A stretch of DNA of 64,000 nt. Origin: Metaphire vulgaris. Taxonomy: Eukaryota; Annelida; Clitellata; Crassiclitellata; Megascolecidae. The notes under the pieces are model-generated. The model was given only the letters and a program-made list of their open reading frames with translations. It had not been told where the DNA came from and did no database searches. This document shows positions 24,183 through 36,193 of the stretch, piece after piece (the first letter of the stretch is position 1; the number at the start of each line of letters is the position of its first letter). The stretch is from the NCBI GenBank assembly GCA_018105865.1, contig CM030842.1, positions 13,085,367 through 13,149,366 of the forward strand, given 5' to 3'. Position numbers and translations under genes: made by a program.

Positions 24183-24264
24183 ATTAACCCCTTAACGGTG
24201 TATTTAACTGTAACTCAATGTAAAATGGACGGATATATCTGGGATCCCCAGTTAAGGGGTTAAT
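24183..24264. mobile_element. 80-bp palindromic-end element TTAACCCCTTAAC, copy 1
   Basis: Perfect 13-bp inverted ends TTAACCCCTTAAC / GTTAAGGGGTTAA. The interior contains TTTAACTGTAACTCAATG, AAAATGGACGG and the palindrome GGATATATC(C). Nearly identical copies are at 24960-25040, 28796-28877 (opposite strand) and 63269-63350. Confidence 0.88.
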
Positions 24265-24509
24265 TAACAATTCAAATTTCCCTACTGTACAGTGTACCGA
24301 AGCAATGCTCTAAACCACTGCCGTACACTAGCTACTCGAGACAAGTGTAAGTATTGTTATATTAATATTGTTTTTAGGCAAGGTTTTAATTATCAATTTG
24401 TTGATTTTTTGAAGGCTGTCGTTCATATTTCAATTTGTTATATATGTAGTGTAAATGTTTTTAGGTCTTTAAATTTTAAAACATGTTACATTCTTAACTC
24501 GAGTATGTC

Positions 24510-24645
24510 GGTGCTAGGACAAAATGTCTGCGGACAAAATGTCCTGGGCTGGACAAAATGTCACGGGGACAAAATATCATCGGACAACATATAACCCTAA
24601 ACCTAAACTGTGACATTTTGTCCGCTGACATTTTGCCCGGCCACA
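24510..24645. mobile_element. Short element with iterated GGACAAAATGTC
   Basis: Begins GGTGCTAGGACAAAATGTC and ends GACATTTTGCCCGGCCACA, with a perfect 8-bp target duplication AGTATGTC (24502-24509, 24646-24653). Six GACAAAATGTC-type words occur within 136 bp. Same family as 18371-18491. Confidence 0.85.
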
Positions 24646-24959
24646 AGTATGTCTTGTTCTTTAGCTGCCATTTGTACTTTTGTTATTGTGTAATTTCATT
24701 CGCTATCGCAAAACTTCTTAGTGCGTCCTATCAAAATCACTTTGGTGCCTTCTGCTGCACATGTCATTTTCAGAGGTGTGACTCCACTTGTGTATGTTCT
24801 TCAATTTAGCTCCAGAACGTGAAGTGGTGTGTTCACCTGGGCCCAGCATACTTCTGAATAGACAGGCAGATTATTTCGAGGCAATTACCTCAAGTTGCCT
24901 ATTTTCTGAATGGGAGACCTGTATTGGTTGTAAGTGTGCAAAGTTGGTCATTGTCTTTC

Positions 24960-25040
24960 TTAACCCCTTAACCGTGTATTTAACTGTAACTCAATGTAAA
25001 ATGGACGGATATATCCGGGATCCCTGGTTAAGGGGTTAAT
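24960..25040. mobile_element. TTAACCCCTTAAC element, copy 2
   Basis: Same orientation as copy 1 and about 0.7 kb away. The interior differs at only a few positions. Confidence 0.88.
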
Positions 25041-25514
25041 GCAGCAAACTTGGCAGCACTGCTCCCAGACACCAACGACCAAAGCCGTGTCATGATATCT
25101 TTGCCGAATGCGTTTTCATTCGTTTGGTTTAGGTGATTAGTGATTCGCTATTTATAATTATCACAGAATTCTTTAAATGATATTGTGAACTTTGTTACAG
25201 GTGTTAACATTTTTACGAAGTCATTTACTTATATGTAATTGTACGGTTGTATTTTTAAGCATTTATTTTGTGAGTTATTTCCTGTTATTTCGATGAAGTG
25301 CCTTGAAATTGCAAATTGTGCAAGATATTATTTTGAATATGCTATTGCAGAATTGTATTAAAACACATTTTATTATTATTATTATTATTAAAATTATTTT
25401 TCAAATGGAAAATACAATGTCTGTCATTTTTGAAAGTTCACTGTTGGACTGGGAAACGGTTGTTATGAAAAAGTGGCGAATCGTGTGCAGCATGTGCAAA
25501 CAGCTCGGATAATT

Positions 25515-25562
25515 GTAAGGGGCCGTCCTTTTTTGCATACGTACTATATGGATGGCCCCTAA
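25515..25562. mobile_element. Tiny AGGGGCCGTCC inverted-end element
   Basis: AAGGGGCCGTCC and GGATGGCCCCTAA face each other over about 45 bp. A longer piece with the same end (GGACGGCCCTAAG) closes at about 27073. Confidence 0.5.
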
Positions 25563-26305
25563 GTTGCCTATTTTGTTGTGTGGCCTTGTATTCATCTGTT
25601 GAGCATGGATGTCTGTTATGCAAAGTGGCTCATGGACACCATTTCAGGGAACCATTTATGCTTTGTATATAGTAATTTCCATTTGATTTGTGTATTTAAA
25701 GATTTTTAAAAATCAACCTACAGTACTTCTGTAAAGTTTGTGACAGTTTGATTTTAGGATTCAGTACAGTACTTCGTTTCTGAGTTATCCTTGAACTATT
25801 GTACTTTATACTGGCAATTGTTTAGATTTACTGATCTTTTTATTTTTTAGAGCACTATTAGATCGCCAACTGTATTTATATAATATGTCAAATGTTTACC
25901 AGGTAACTATTTTTGGATGCATTTAACATAGATAATTTTAAATCTTTGTTTCCAAATTGTTGAACGATTTAGCTTCTATCGTGAATTAAAAGAAATCTAA
26001 CACATTAGAAATGGCATCGAAGAGTTGGCACCATGCTTAAACTTCTCATGGTCTCCAATAATTTTAGGAGCAAAATCATCAGCTGTTGACAGTGTGCCTG
26101 GACCGATAATGACTATGAAATATGAACCCTACTCAATTGTTCAGTACAGTCCGATCAACTATCTAATAATATTATAACTGTCTTATACATCTCGATTCGC
26201 GTTCATATTTGGCGATGGTCATAAAAACTTTGGCCACATAACGCTTTCTAGAGAAGACCAGTACATTTGTGACTCCCGATAAAAATATTTGTAAGTTTTG
26301 TTGAG

Positions 26306-26451
26306 TTAGAAGTCTTCGTTTTTGTTTTTCGCATCGTACCAATGCCCAGCAGCAAGGCTTGTCATTGTCGTCAACATACATACGACCAACAGAGTTGTGC
26401 CTCCAAAGATGAAGCAACTGGCAAATGACTGCGTGTGATCTTTAAGCGCTC
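26306..26451 (-). pseudogene. SLC16-like copy A, exon 4
   Basis: GALKDHTQSFASCFIFGG..., TM12 and a short charged tail ending KNKNEDF-TAA. The acceptor is TTTTTAG. It is intact in itself. Confidence 0.85.
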
Positions 26452-27205
26452 CTAAAAATGCATCAAAATCCCAATTGTAATACCGTAATTGTGAGACTAA
26501 AACATGGATATTTTTATACCACCCCCTCAATTTGAGGTCGACACCCCCAAAATTTGCTAATGTGACAGTGGTGGGCCTATGCATACAAAATGCATATTAA
26601 TTAGCCCTGGACACCCCCAAAATTGCCAAAATGGAGAAGTACACCACCCACCCAACTTTTATCCTCGAATGACCTTTTTTATGTCACACATTTGAGACTT
26701 GATAACGTTTTTTGTTTGTCCGCCTTTTTCGGTAGAGACTCCCAAATTCCGACACCCCCAGATTTTTCCGACACCTCCCCCCAAATTCACAATCCTGGAA
26801 TCTTAGAAATAACCACACACCAAAAAGAATTTGAAAAAGTTCCTGAATTTCGCTTCAACTATAATATTTATAATGAGTATTTTCAAACGAATTCATTGCA
26901 ATACCCGCTTCATTCAAGAAATAAGTAAATTGAAACATTAATTTTGACATTAAAAAGATGGGGGAGGGTTAACGCATTGTGACGTCACTTTTAGGGGTCT
27001 GACTATTTGTGACGAGAGGGGAGAGCGTAAAAAACTGCCAAAATCGCGGGACCTCATTTATGGACGGCCCTAAGATGTGCGATATATCATTTTACAGTAG
27101 GTATAAAACTATGCCCTATAAGGCATTGACAAGATAGCGGACAAAATGTCGTTTAATAAAATTGGAAAATGCATCAGCTTTATACGTAATATCATTTTTA
27201 ATCAC

Positions 27206-28317
27206 CTCCGACTAGAGGACCGTAGAAGTTTCCCACTCCCTGAGAAAATATGACCATTCCAACGCCAAGCGACATCTGAGACGGTTTCACCAGATCAGTC
27301 ACGTTCGTCGCCCGCTGGCTGTGCGCTCCGCCCTCGAAAAACGCCACAAGAACTGTAACTGAAGCCAACGATAAGCAGGAAGGCATGAAACCGAGCAGTA
27401 TCGCAAAGACGGCAAAGCAAGCGACGATGCCTGTGTACAGGTGAGTTCTACGCGAACGCAAAAACTCAACGTCAAATATAAATCCGAAAACGAATCGACC
27501 AACCATGTCGGACACCCCAAAAATTGTAAGAAGCAGAGCGGCCTGCTTCCTAGACGCTCCGAGTTCTCGTCCCCTTCCGGGAAGAAAGATGAGCACCGAC
27601 TGGATGCATCCCTGGGTGGCACTGGCCATAAGACAGCAGACAACGAACGGAATGTTGCAGCACAGAGATGGTCTTGAACAGCAGCGCAATGGCAGCAGTC
27701 GCCTAGGCTGTTGGATCAGATGGCGAAGCCGAAGCAATATTCGATGATTCGGAATTCTGATCGACGCCGCCTTGGTTGGATGCATCTAGAAGTCGAGTGG
27801 TTTCTGAAACCTCTTGGCGATTAGGCTTACGATGTTCGTCCGATTTGTCCGATGTTTTGTCTACCTCTCCGTCGTCATTACTGCTCGGGCGCGACTGCTC
27901 AACATCTTCGTCCAAATCTAGAGACTTTCCCTTCTTCGAAGAGAACCCGCGTAGGCCTACGTCACCGATCGTCCGGGTTTCTTTCTGTCCGTCGTGCATC
28001 GGCGGCTCTAACTGGTACCCTTCATCTGCGGACGATCTCTTCGCTTTCTTCGGACGATAAACAATAATTATAATTAGCCTCTGGCGGTTTTCGGTACAGA
28101 GTGCCGCCTACCGAAATGTGGAGCATCAAAGCGCCGGTGATCAGCATCGTGCCGAAGTAGCCGTAATGGGCCGCAAGGGCAGTGATGGAGGGTGCCATCG
28201 CTATGCAACCTAATCCGCTGCCGAGGGTGGAAAATGCCATCGCTTTTCCGATTTTCTTTGTAAACCAGTGACCAACAGTAATGATGGAAGGGCTAAAGAT
28301 CAGCACGCCTCCAGAAC
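27206..28317 (-). pseudogene. SLC16-like copy A, exon 3 with two frame changes
   Basis: Encodes TM4-TM11. The first part runs SGGVLIFSPSIITVGHWF... to ...EESEEIV, then shifts frame. A charged loop frame (27999-27703) follows, then the third frame from about ...SLCCNIPFVVCC to YGPLVGG. The 3' part is very close to copy B. Confidence 0.88.
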
Positions 28318-28380
28318 CTAAACAACAAAATAATAGGCCTATTTCATAGAATGCGGAATATATAGTAAGCCTATACTAAC

Positions 28381-28681
28381 CAGTGACGTAGCCAAGGAGG
28401 GGTTTGGGGTTAACCACCTTGGCTGACGACGAAATAAATTTTTTACATGCTTTTCCATACATTTTTCATTTTCGGACGCGATTTTGGGGGTCAACCCCCC
28501 CCCCTTGGCTCTGGCTGCCGACCGAAAAATGTCTAAGTGCTATAGAAAATCGAAAAATTGTAAAGCAAAACGTCAGTTTCTAAAAAAAGAGGAGGTTTTT
28601 AGCTTGTCGAGTTTTTAAAAGTTTGGTCACGATCGAAACCAATACCCCCTCCCCCATCCGGAAATTCTGGCTAGGCCACTG
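28381..28681. mobile_element. hAT-type MITE, family G3 (CAGTG(G/A)CGTAGCC)
   Basis: Ends CAGTGACGTAGCCAAGG / CTGGCTAGGCCACTG, flanked by ATACTAAC and CTACTAAC (7 of 8). 301 bp, in intron 2 of copy A. Confidence 0.8.
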
Positions 28682-28795
28682 CTACTAACCTGCACTGTTT
28701 TGTTGCGGAGACTTCAAATTAGTGGTGAGTCGGTGTCGGTATATTCTGTCGATATATTATATCGGTTGGTATTATTAAAAATCGGTTCGTTAGCT

Positions 28796-28877
28796 ATTAA
28801 CCCCTTAACTGGGGATCCCGGATATATCCGTCCATTTTACATTGAGTTACAGTTAAATACACGGTTAAGGGGTTAAT
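28796..28877. mobile_element. TTAACCCCTTAAC element, copy 3 (reverse)
   Basis: Reverse orientation relative to copies 1, 2 and 4, with the same 13-bp inverted ends. It lies next to ATCGGTATCGGTATT-type simple sequence. Confidence 0.88.
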
Positions 28878-29096
28878 ATCGCGATATCGGTATCGGTATT
28901 CGGTATTTTGTCAAAAGAAAAGGGGCGTTTTTCTCCCATTCCAAAGTTTTCGATATGTTAACTACTTTGGACACTCGATGATAAGATAAGTGAAATTGGT
29001 CTCCATGAATTATGAGGATGAGGTGCCTTACCTCTGACAAAATGTAAGTTTTCGCCACAGCGGTGACAATAATATATAATAATAATAATAATAATA

Positions 29097-29222
<126 letters not shown>

Positions 29223-29260
29223 TTTAAAGTGGTTCGTGAGGGTTTGTCCTGTGTGAGAAC

Positions 29261-29556
29261 CAGTGGCGGTTCCAAGATTTCTTGGTGGGGGGATGAATGA
29301 ATTCATAGAAAGTTGGTGGGGGTGAAAACAAAAGGAAAAATCACTAAACTTTGTCGGAAAAGGCTGGAAAAAGGAAATTGTATCCTTCATTTTACTAAAT
29401 TTTTACCGAAAAAATGGGTTGACAAGCAAAAAAGGCCATCCCCAGTTAATTATACTAGATTTTTACCCAAAAGTAGGTTTCACAAGCAAAAAAAGTAAGT
29501 CCGAAAGTCCGGTGGGAGATGCATCCCTATTCATCCCCCACGTGGAACCGCCACTG
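29261..29556. mobile_element. hAT-type MITE, family G4 (CAGTGGCGGTTCC)
   Basis: Ends CAGTGGCGGTTCCA / GGAACCGCCACTG, with flanks GTGAGAAC and GCGAGAAC (7 of 8). 296 bp. It contains two copies of the ACAAGCAAAAAAGG motif. Sister copy at 33282-33573. Confidence 0.88.
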
Positions 29557-29618
29557 GCGAGAACTGCGGTTGTATGAAATGTTGGACAAATTCGAATAGA
29601 CCTACTGTTCCCAGTTAC

Positions 29619-29938
29619 CCGCCGTTTAAGAGTGCAAGATTTTAGCAATGCAATCATCAGGTGCTTAGGTGCTTAACCGCCGTTTAAGAGTGCAAGATTT
29701 TAGCAATGCAATCATCAGGTGCTTAGGTGCTTAACCACCGTGTAAGAGTGCAAGATTTTAGCAATGCAATCATCAGGTGCTTAGGTGCTTAACCGCCGTT
29801 TAAGAGTGCAAGATTTTAGCAATGCAATCATCAGGTGCTTAGGTGCCACCGTTTGAACCACTGCAAGATTTTAGCAATGCAATCATCAAGCCGTTTAAGT
29901 GCAAGATTTTTGCAATGCAATCATCAGGTGCTTAGGTC
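29619..29938. repeat. 58-bp tandem repeat, about 5.5 units
   Basis: Units start at 29619, 29677, 29735 and 29793 and are nearly identical (CCGCCGTTTAAGAGTGCAAG, then TTTAGCAATGCAATCATCAG). Two shortened, diverged units follow, ending near 29938. The unit spacing is exact and there are no unique spacers. Confidence 0.93.
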
Positions 29939-30079
29939 TATATCATTTAAAGAAATCTGCTGAAGAGAGTTGGCGTACGCATTTCTTCGACTGTTCGACA
30001 TGTGTGGAATATATTAAATGGGAAGAACTATTTTTCGTTCTCTTTACAGTAAGGTGGACTAGGGCCTACTACATGCAAC

Positions 30080-30316
30080 CAGAGATGTCCATGGGTTGGG
30101 TTAACCCATGCGTTGGGTTGGGTTGGACTGGGTCAGACTTTTCCATAATAATGGTGGGTTGGTTGGGTCAGAAAATAAGTAATGGTTGTACTGTATTACG
30201 GTGGGTTGAGTTGAGTTGGATCAAGTAACACTATTACCGGCATGGGTTGGGTTGGGTTGGAGATTTTGTGGGTTGGGTTGGATTGGTTTCTAAAAATGGA
30301 TCCATGGACAACTATG
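30080..30316. mobile_element. hAT-type MITE, family G5 (CAGAGATGTCCATGGGTT)
   Basis: Starts CAGAGATGTCCATGGGTTGG; the right end ...ATCCATGGACAACTATG has drifted. Perfect 8-bp target duplication CATGCAAC (30072-30079, 30317-30324). The interior is built of GGTTGGGTTGGG runs. Relatives at 52672 and 60741. Confidence 0.9.
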
Positions 30317-30421
30317 CATGCAACGCCATCGGTTTATCCAACAACTACTGTAGGACATCTGTGTTCCGGTGGTCCAGCCAGATCCTTCAGCCTTTCATGA
30401 GACTTTGTTGCACGTTAGAAC

Positions 30422-30580
30422 CAGGGGCGTAGTCAGGAATTTGATTTGGGAGTATAATGTGATTGGAGGTATAAATCTTTAAAACTTTGAAAATCTTAAA
30501 AACACCTTTAAAATGTTAAGGTAGTCTGATTATGGATATATATATATATATACCGATGTACCCCCGTCGCTACGCCCCTG
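30422..30580. mobile_element. hAT-type MITE, family G2
   Basis: Ends CAGGGGCGTAGTCAGG / CCCGTCGCTACGCCCCTG, flanks GTTAGAAC and GTTAGGGC (6 of 8). 159 bp with an internal (TA)n. Confidence 0.82.
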
Positions 30581-31075
30581 GTTAGGGCCTAATAGGCCTA
30601 AATGTCTAAATAAATAATTATCAGAAAATAGAAAATGTATTATTACCTTGAAATGAGTTTTCGCAAAGTCATTGTTCAATTTGCGAATGGTCAAATGAGG
30701 AATGCATATGTTTGTGACAATGTGGAAATTGATCAATAAATATTATTAGCGTAGGTCTATCGATTTAGCAATCCAGTTAGACTTTATACGTCTCTCAGGC
30801 GCCTTATGTCGTACGATTGGTTCCTTTTACAAGAGTATCAAAGCATGTCCTGTTCTGTTCATATATTATTAGGTCTATACGAAAACATATTTTAGAAAAT
30901 TCTCTTGATTGCATCAGACAGTGGCCATAAGACTAGGCCCTATATAGGCTACTTTCAGGCGTTATTGTAGGGCAAATAGCTAATGAATAGTGAATTTTCA
31001 ACATCCAGAAGTTTCAACGTACGGAAATATAATCAATAAACTAAGCATCCTTAGAGTTTGCAATCACCTCTTACC

Positions 31076-31260
31076 CAGCGTCGGGCTTTTGCAGTGACTG
31101 GACCTTCCCTCTGGAATGCCTCGAACCCATCCATTCGGGAATCACTTCTTACACCTTCGCTCTGCCCACTGCGAAAGCTAAAGTCTCACTACTTTACCCT
31201 GCGACTCCAATGCCAGGAGCGCCTCTGAGTAGAAATAGAAGAGGCGCTAGACAAATTTCA
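31076..31260 (+). mobile_element. LINE reverse-transcriptase C-terminal fragment
   Basis: Plus-strand frame reads RRAFAVTGPSLWNASNPSIR ... LRKLKSHYFTLRLQCQERL-stop. This is the typical end of CR1/L2-like LINE proteins (GPSLWN...). It is a truncated remnant in intron 2 of transporter copy A. Confidence 0.7.
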
Positions 31261-31485
31261 CATTACATTAGGTATACATTACATTACACGTAACTACTAT
31301 TATTGCCAATGAAACGTAGTACGAACACATTTTCACTTAAACTTTATATATTAATCGTTAATGGGGGATATGTGCTCCAACTAGGCTCACTATAATTAAT
31401 TATTGCCAATGAAGCATAGTACGAAAAAATTGTAAAATTGCTAGTAATTGTCAGCGGAGGAGATATACAAGGTGCACGGACAAAC

Positions 31486-31629
31486 CTGCGACTAATCCGA
31501 GAGTGATGTACACGTTGATTAGGTTGACTGCAAAGGCGCTCATGACGAGACCAAGACACAGCAAGACACCTCCCGTCACAGTCACGGCACGACAACCAAA
31601 CCGATCGGACAGCTTACTAGCCAAAGGAC
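31486..31629 (-). pseudogene. SLC16-like copy A, exon 2
   Basis: GPLASKLSDRFGCRAVTVTG..., TM2-TM4, 144 nt, phase 1 at both ends. Only about three nucleotides differ from exon 2 of copy B. Confidence 0.9.
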
Positions 31630-31734
31630 CTTGAAGCAACCGGCGTCCATTGCCATCCAGCAGATAAATCATTAAAACGAAAAGCCAACAGTGCCTAAAT
31701 ATAAATCAACTAGAAAATCTCTTCAACCAGTAAA

Positions 31735-31895
31735 TCCATTGAATCCTCTGACTCTCTCGGACTTTTCTTAGTAATCTTAAGACTCACCTATTCACCATCG
31801 GGTATATGTAGTATTGTAAAGCACTCTTGTCTTTGGCCACTCTGCCAAAAGACTGTCATGCTATTGCGCTATACAAATTGTCCAACTAATAAAAA
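31735..31895 (+). mobile_element. LINE 3' tail
   Basis: CTTAAGACTCACCTATTCAC gives LKTHLFT, followed by the family tail TTGTAAAGCACTCTTGTCTT, CTATACAAATTGTCCAACTA and AATAAAA. Confidence 0.6.
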
Positions 31896-32479
31896 AGTAG
31901 TTGTCAAAATAGTAGTAATTGTCAGCGGTAGTAGTAGTATAGTAGTAGTAGCAGTGATGACAAACCTAACTAAAAATTAGTTAACTTTTGTTAAACTACT
32001 TTTTTAGTTGCATCAAAAGTTAAACTGCTTGGGTAAAAGTTTAGTTAGGCATTAGTTAAACTGAAATTTTTTAGTCACGGCAACTGGCAAATAGTTAAAC
32101 TGATCGTTATTGAGATTCTATGCCACTTTCAGGACAGTCTAAGTCAGCGTCCATTGGCCATCCAGAAGATATGTCAACCGCATAATTACCTGAAAATTAT
32201 GAAAATTTATTATTATTACTAGAAAATTATTATATTTATTGTTAAAATTGAATCCTCTGAAATTATAATCGTAAATTTGTTCTTGCAGCTTGTCCTAGTT
32301 TTACAGCTATTCAGCCATCAAAGTTTAAAAGTTAAAGTAATAAGTTAAACTGCTTTTCTTTAGTTATCAGTTAAAGTTAAACTACTACAGTGAAAAGTTA
32401 GTTACTTAAAAAGTTAAACTGCTTGATTGCCAAAAAGTTTAGTTAAAGTTTAACTAAAAAATTTAGTTAGTAATATCAC

Positions 32480-32843
<364 letters not shown>

Positions 32844-33281
32844 TTGAATTTGCCCCTATATGATTGCATTTATTTAATCAACAAGATAAATATTATTACT
32901 GTCTATGACGACGTTATTGATTGAACTGCAGACAATCTTCTGACTTAACTGTTGGGACAATAATTTGTCTCTTGAGTGCGAATGCATTCCTCATGCAGTT
33001 GCAATATGTTGGCTGGTATTTAGACTCTTAGATCTACGGTTTGTCTTTCAAGTCATCGGAAAGTACAGTATGTACTGTACAAGTTGCGTGTAAGTTTTCT
33101 GAACCTATTGAAAGTTTATTTCTATAGTCTCAAGCTTGCAAACAAAATTTGCAAATCATGGTTGCTCCAAGCGTCGTTCTTATAATAGAGATCTACATAA
33201 ATACCAGAAGAGGGGCGGTGGGGCTGTGGCCCCGGGTGTCGACCAGATAGTGGCGCCAAAAGCCAACATTGACTCGGCGAC

Positions 33282-33573
33282 CAGTGGCGGTTCCAGGATT
33301 TCTTGGTAGGGGATGAAATGAATTCATAGGACGTTGGGGGATGAAAAGTGAAGGAAAAATCAATAAAACTTTGCCGAAAAAGACTGACCAAAGAGAATTC
33401 TTTCTCTAATTTTACTACACTTTTACCGAAAAATAGGTTGACAAGCAAAAAAAGGTCACCCACAGTTTTTCCCCTTAGTCTTACTAGACTTTACCCAAAA
33501 ATAAGTTTCACAAGCAAAGAAAAGTCCGGTGAGGGATGAATCCCCACTCATCCCCCACGTGGAAACGCCACTA
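33282..33573. mobile_element. hAT-type MITE, family G4
   Basis: Ends CAGTGGCGGTTCC / GGAAACGCCACTA with a perfect 8-bp target duplication TCGGCGAC (33274-33281, 33574-33581). 292 bp, same internal layout as 29261-29556. Confidence 0.92.
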
Positions 33574-33716
33574 TCGGCGACCTTTTGTTTTTGCTCGTCA
33601 AACAATTTTTATCCACTTGGCCCTGGGCGCCCACCACTCTGCACGCCACTGATCCAGATACACTGTATTTTGCAACATTTAACTTTAAGGAATAGGCTAC
33701 GAACATTAGAGCCTAC

Positions 33717-33993
33717 CTCCGAGTGCTCGAAAAGAAACGAAAATGGATGTAGCAAGGGCAGCCTCTTTCTCAGTTGCGCTGAACTTTTCCTGAAGCAAGA
33801 TGTAGACAATTCCCATGGAACGTTGTATGCCGATCAGAAAGAACTGACAAATGCACGATCCCAGAACAACCATCCATCCCCAGCCGCCATCTTGATTCAC
33901 TTCCGATTTCTTCCTCCGACTTTTACTTCCAATCGCAGGTGTGGGAGAGGACGAAGCAACTGGAGACGATCTCTCCTCGACATTTGAGGTCAT
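33717..33993 (-). pseudogene. SLC16-like copy A, exon 1
   Basis: ATG at 33993. A Ser-rich cytoplasmic leader is followed by NQDGGWGWMVVLGSC (TM1) and the start of TM2, ending ...FRALGG at GGAG|GTAGGC in phase 1. The exon is intact. Confidence 0.9.
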
Positions 33994-34356
33994 TGTGCGT
34001 ATAATCTCACCGTGTGAAATTACTGAATGTCTCGACTTCTAGAACAATCTATCGTCGCGAATGTCTGGCTGAATTTCACATTGGTCTTAGAAGTCAGTGA
34101 AAAAGGTCTTTCATATTCTCTCAAGAACACAGCAGACGAAGTGGCTGAATTTTTTTAAAAATGCAGCTACAATATTTACTGTGAATCGATTCGGTGCGTT
34201 TGGTTGTCGAAGAAAGATGTTACCGATGAGTAGAATGTCTGTCTGCAGCCACTGACAGATGAATAATGAAGACGACGTAGGCCATTAGAAAGACGCAGAA
34301 ACAGTCATCTTGGCGAAAACAGTCAGACGCTAGCAGCGAGGTGAACGACCGACTAG

Positions 34357-34555
34357 CAGTGGCGTAGCCACGGGGTTGTTAGGGGTTGTTCAAACAACCC
34401 GATTTCAAAAAAACATGTTCAACACAATTTATGTAGATCAGTTGACATTTGGTTAAATGAGGGGCAGTGGGGTGTGGCCGCGGCCCCCGCTTGTGCTCAG
34501 TTGCATAGTACCTCCAGTTAACAACCCCACTTTGCATACGCTGGCTACGCCACTG
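34357..34555. mobile_element. hAT-type MITE, family G3
   Basis: Ends CAGTGGCGTAGCCACGG / CTGGCTACGCCACTG, with degraded flanks CCGACTAG and CCAACTAC (6 of 8). 199 bp. Confidence 0.8.
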
Positions 34556-35056
34556 CCAACTACAGTCAATCCAAAGTTCAACCCCCCCACAATAATTCGG
34601 ACAGGGGGCCCAGCACTTGTTGGGCACCCCAATATTTCAACATTTTTATATACCAGTTAACACATTTTCCAGTCTCAATGCATGCTATTCCTGAAATTTC
34701 TATTTTTGAAATTTAATATTTTTGGAGTTTCGGTTCAGAAATGGCGATCCACGGGGGCCTATTCTCTCCATTGATTTAATGGGCTCAGCATTTGTTCATC
34801 AATGACCCCAACTCCAACATGTAGGCCCTTTAACGTTTGCTCAGTTTCAGTAGTTTGACACAGTCACTGGAGTACCGTGACTGTTTATCCAGATTGCCTG
34901 CAAATATGAATCTTTTAAACCTGATAATTAATACACTGGGGACGAACAAGCAGTCCGACTGTAGGAATCTGGTATCTGGTTGATTGACCCAGGGACATCT
35001 GTATTAAGATGTACCTGATTGATCCTAAATTAAAAATTCATGTCACACTTTTACCA

Positions 35057-35224
35057 CAGCTCCGCCGGGGAGTCAGAGGCCGTGCCCCTATTGAGTGCCT
35101 GGCCCCAGTGGCCCATTGGGACCTATACTTAATGCTACATACATTACACAGCAAATGGTTGGCCCCATGATTAGAAGTTGCCACCCCAACGGCCCCTACT
35201 TGCCAAATCCTGGAGCCGTCACTG
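35057..35224. mobile_element. hAT-type MITE, family G1, degraded
   Basis: Reverse orientation. The interior matches the family (TATACTTAATGCTACATACA, TTGGCCCCATGATTAGAAGT), the left end is eroded, and the right end reads GGAGCCGTCACTG. No target duplication is seen. Confidence 0.75.
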
Positions 35225-35954
35225 CACTGTAGGAATCTGGTATCTGGTTGATTGACTCTAAGTGTAAACTTTCATGTCACTTAACGGTCATCATGGGAAT
35301 GATGTCAAGATGCTTGTGAGCCGAATTTACTAGATTTACAGTAGATAGTTGATGGCTGTCAACAGCGTTGATGCGTTAGTAACATGGAGGAGGGTCACTG
35401 CGCCACCCTGCTGAGAGAATGGCGTTTAACTCTTTAGAAGTTTAGATAATTTAAGATAAATCGTATGGGTTTATCGAAATCACGGCTGAAGCGTCTAAAT
35501 TATATGAAGATTACAACTGAGTCAACTGACTGTTTAAAACATTTCTCTTGTTTGAACTAAGATGTTAACTGTTTAGACGTCTAAATCCGAGTAGCAGAAA
35601 ATAAAAATTTAATAATGTCTCGTAAGCGACAATGCAATATCATTTAAGATGTTGCCCACGAAACCTGGACTCTTTTTATTTGTCAAACTTTTCATTTTGC
35701 TCTGCACCTTGGGCTCAACACTCAATTGAGATTACTGATAGACTACTCAAGGGACAGGTATACATGCCTACTTTTATTGTTTGGCCATTTTTTAGTGGTG
35801 CAGACTGCAGAACTTGAATTTTGCCTTTATAAACATTAAATAGCTTAATTAATTAAAAGTCATTGAACAAACCCAAAAGTAAATAAAAATTATGCTTTAT
35901 ATCACCCATATAAACAAAGTAAGTAAGTAAGTAAGTAAATCTTGTAAAATTTGG

Positions 35955-35957
<3 letters not shown>

Positions 35958-36013
<56 letters not shown>
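35958..36013. repeat. (TA)n tract
   Basis: About 56 bp of pure TA. Confidence 0.95.
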
Positions 36014-36016
<3 letters not shown>

Positions 36017-36159
36017 ACAACGAGAAATTACAGCATCAACTTTTCATGTGCCTAACTTCAGAGGTTTGGGTCCCCCCAATATTCTAAGTGGATCGACGCC
36101 TTTGGCCAACTAGTAGTCCAAAGTTCAACCATGATCATATCCCACACAGACAGGTTCCA

Positions 36160-36189
<30 letters not shown>

Positions 36190-36193
<4 letters not shown>

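Noticed and set aside
27441..28067. Plus-strand frames of 70-94 residues
   Set aside because: Antisense to exon 3 of transporter copy A.
29619..29938. CRISPR array
   Set aside because: The 58-bp units are contiguous with no unique spacers and the genome is eukaryotic; it is a minisatellite.
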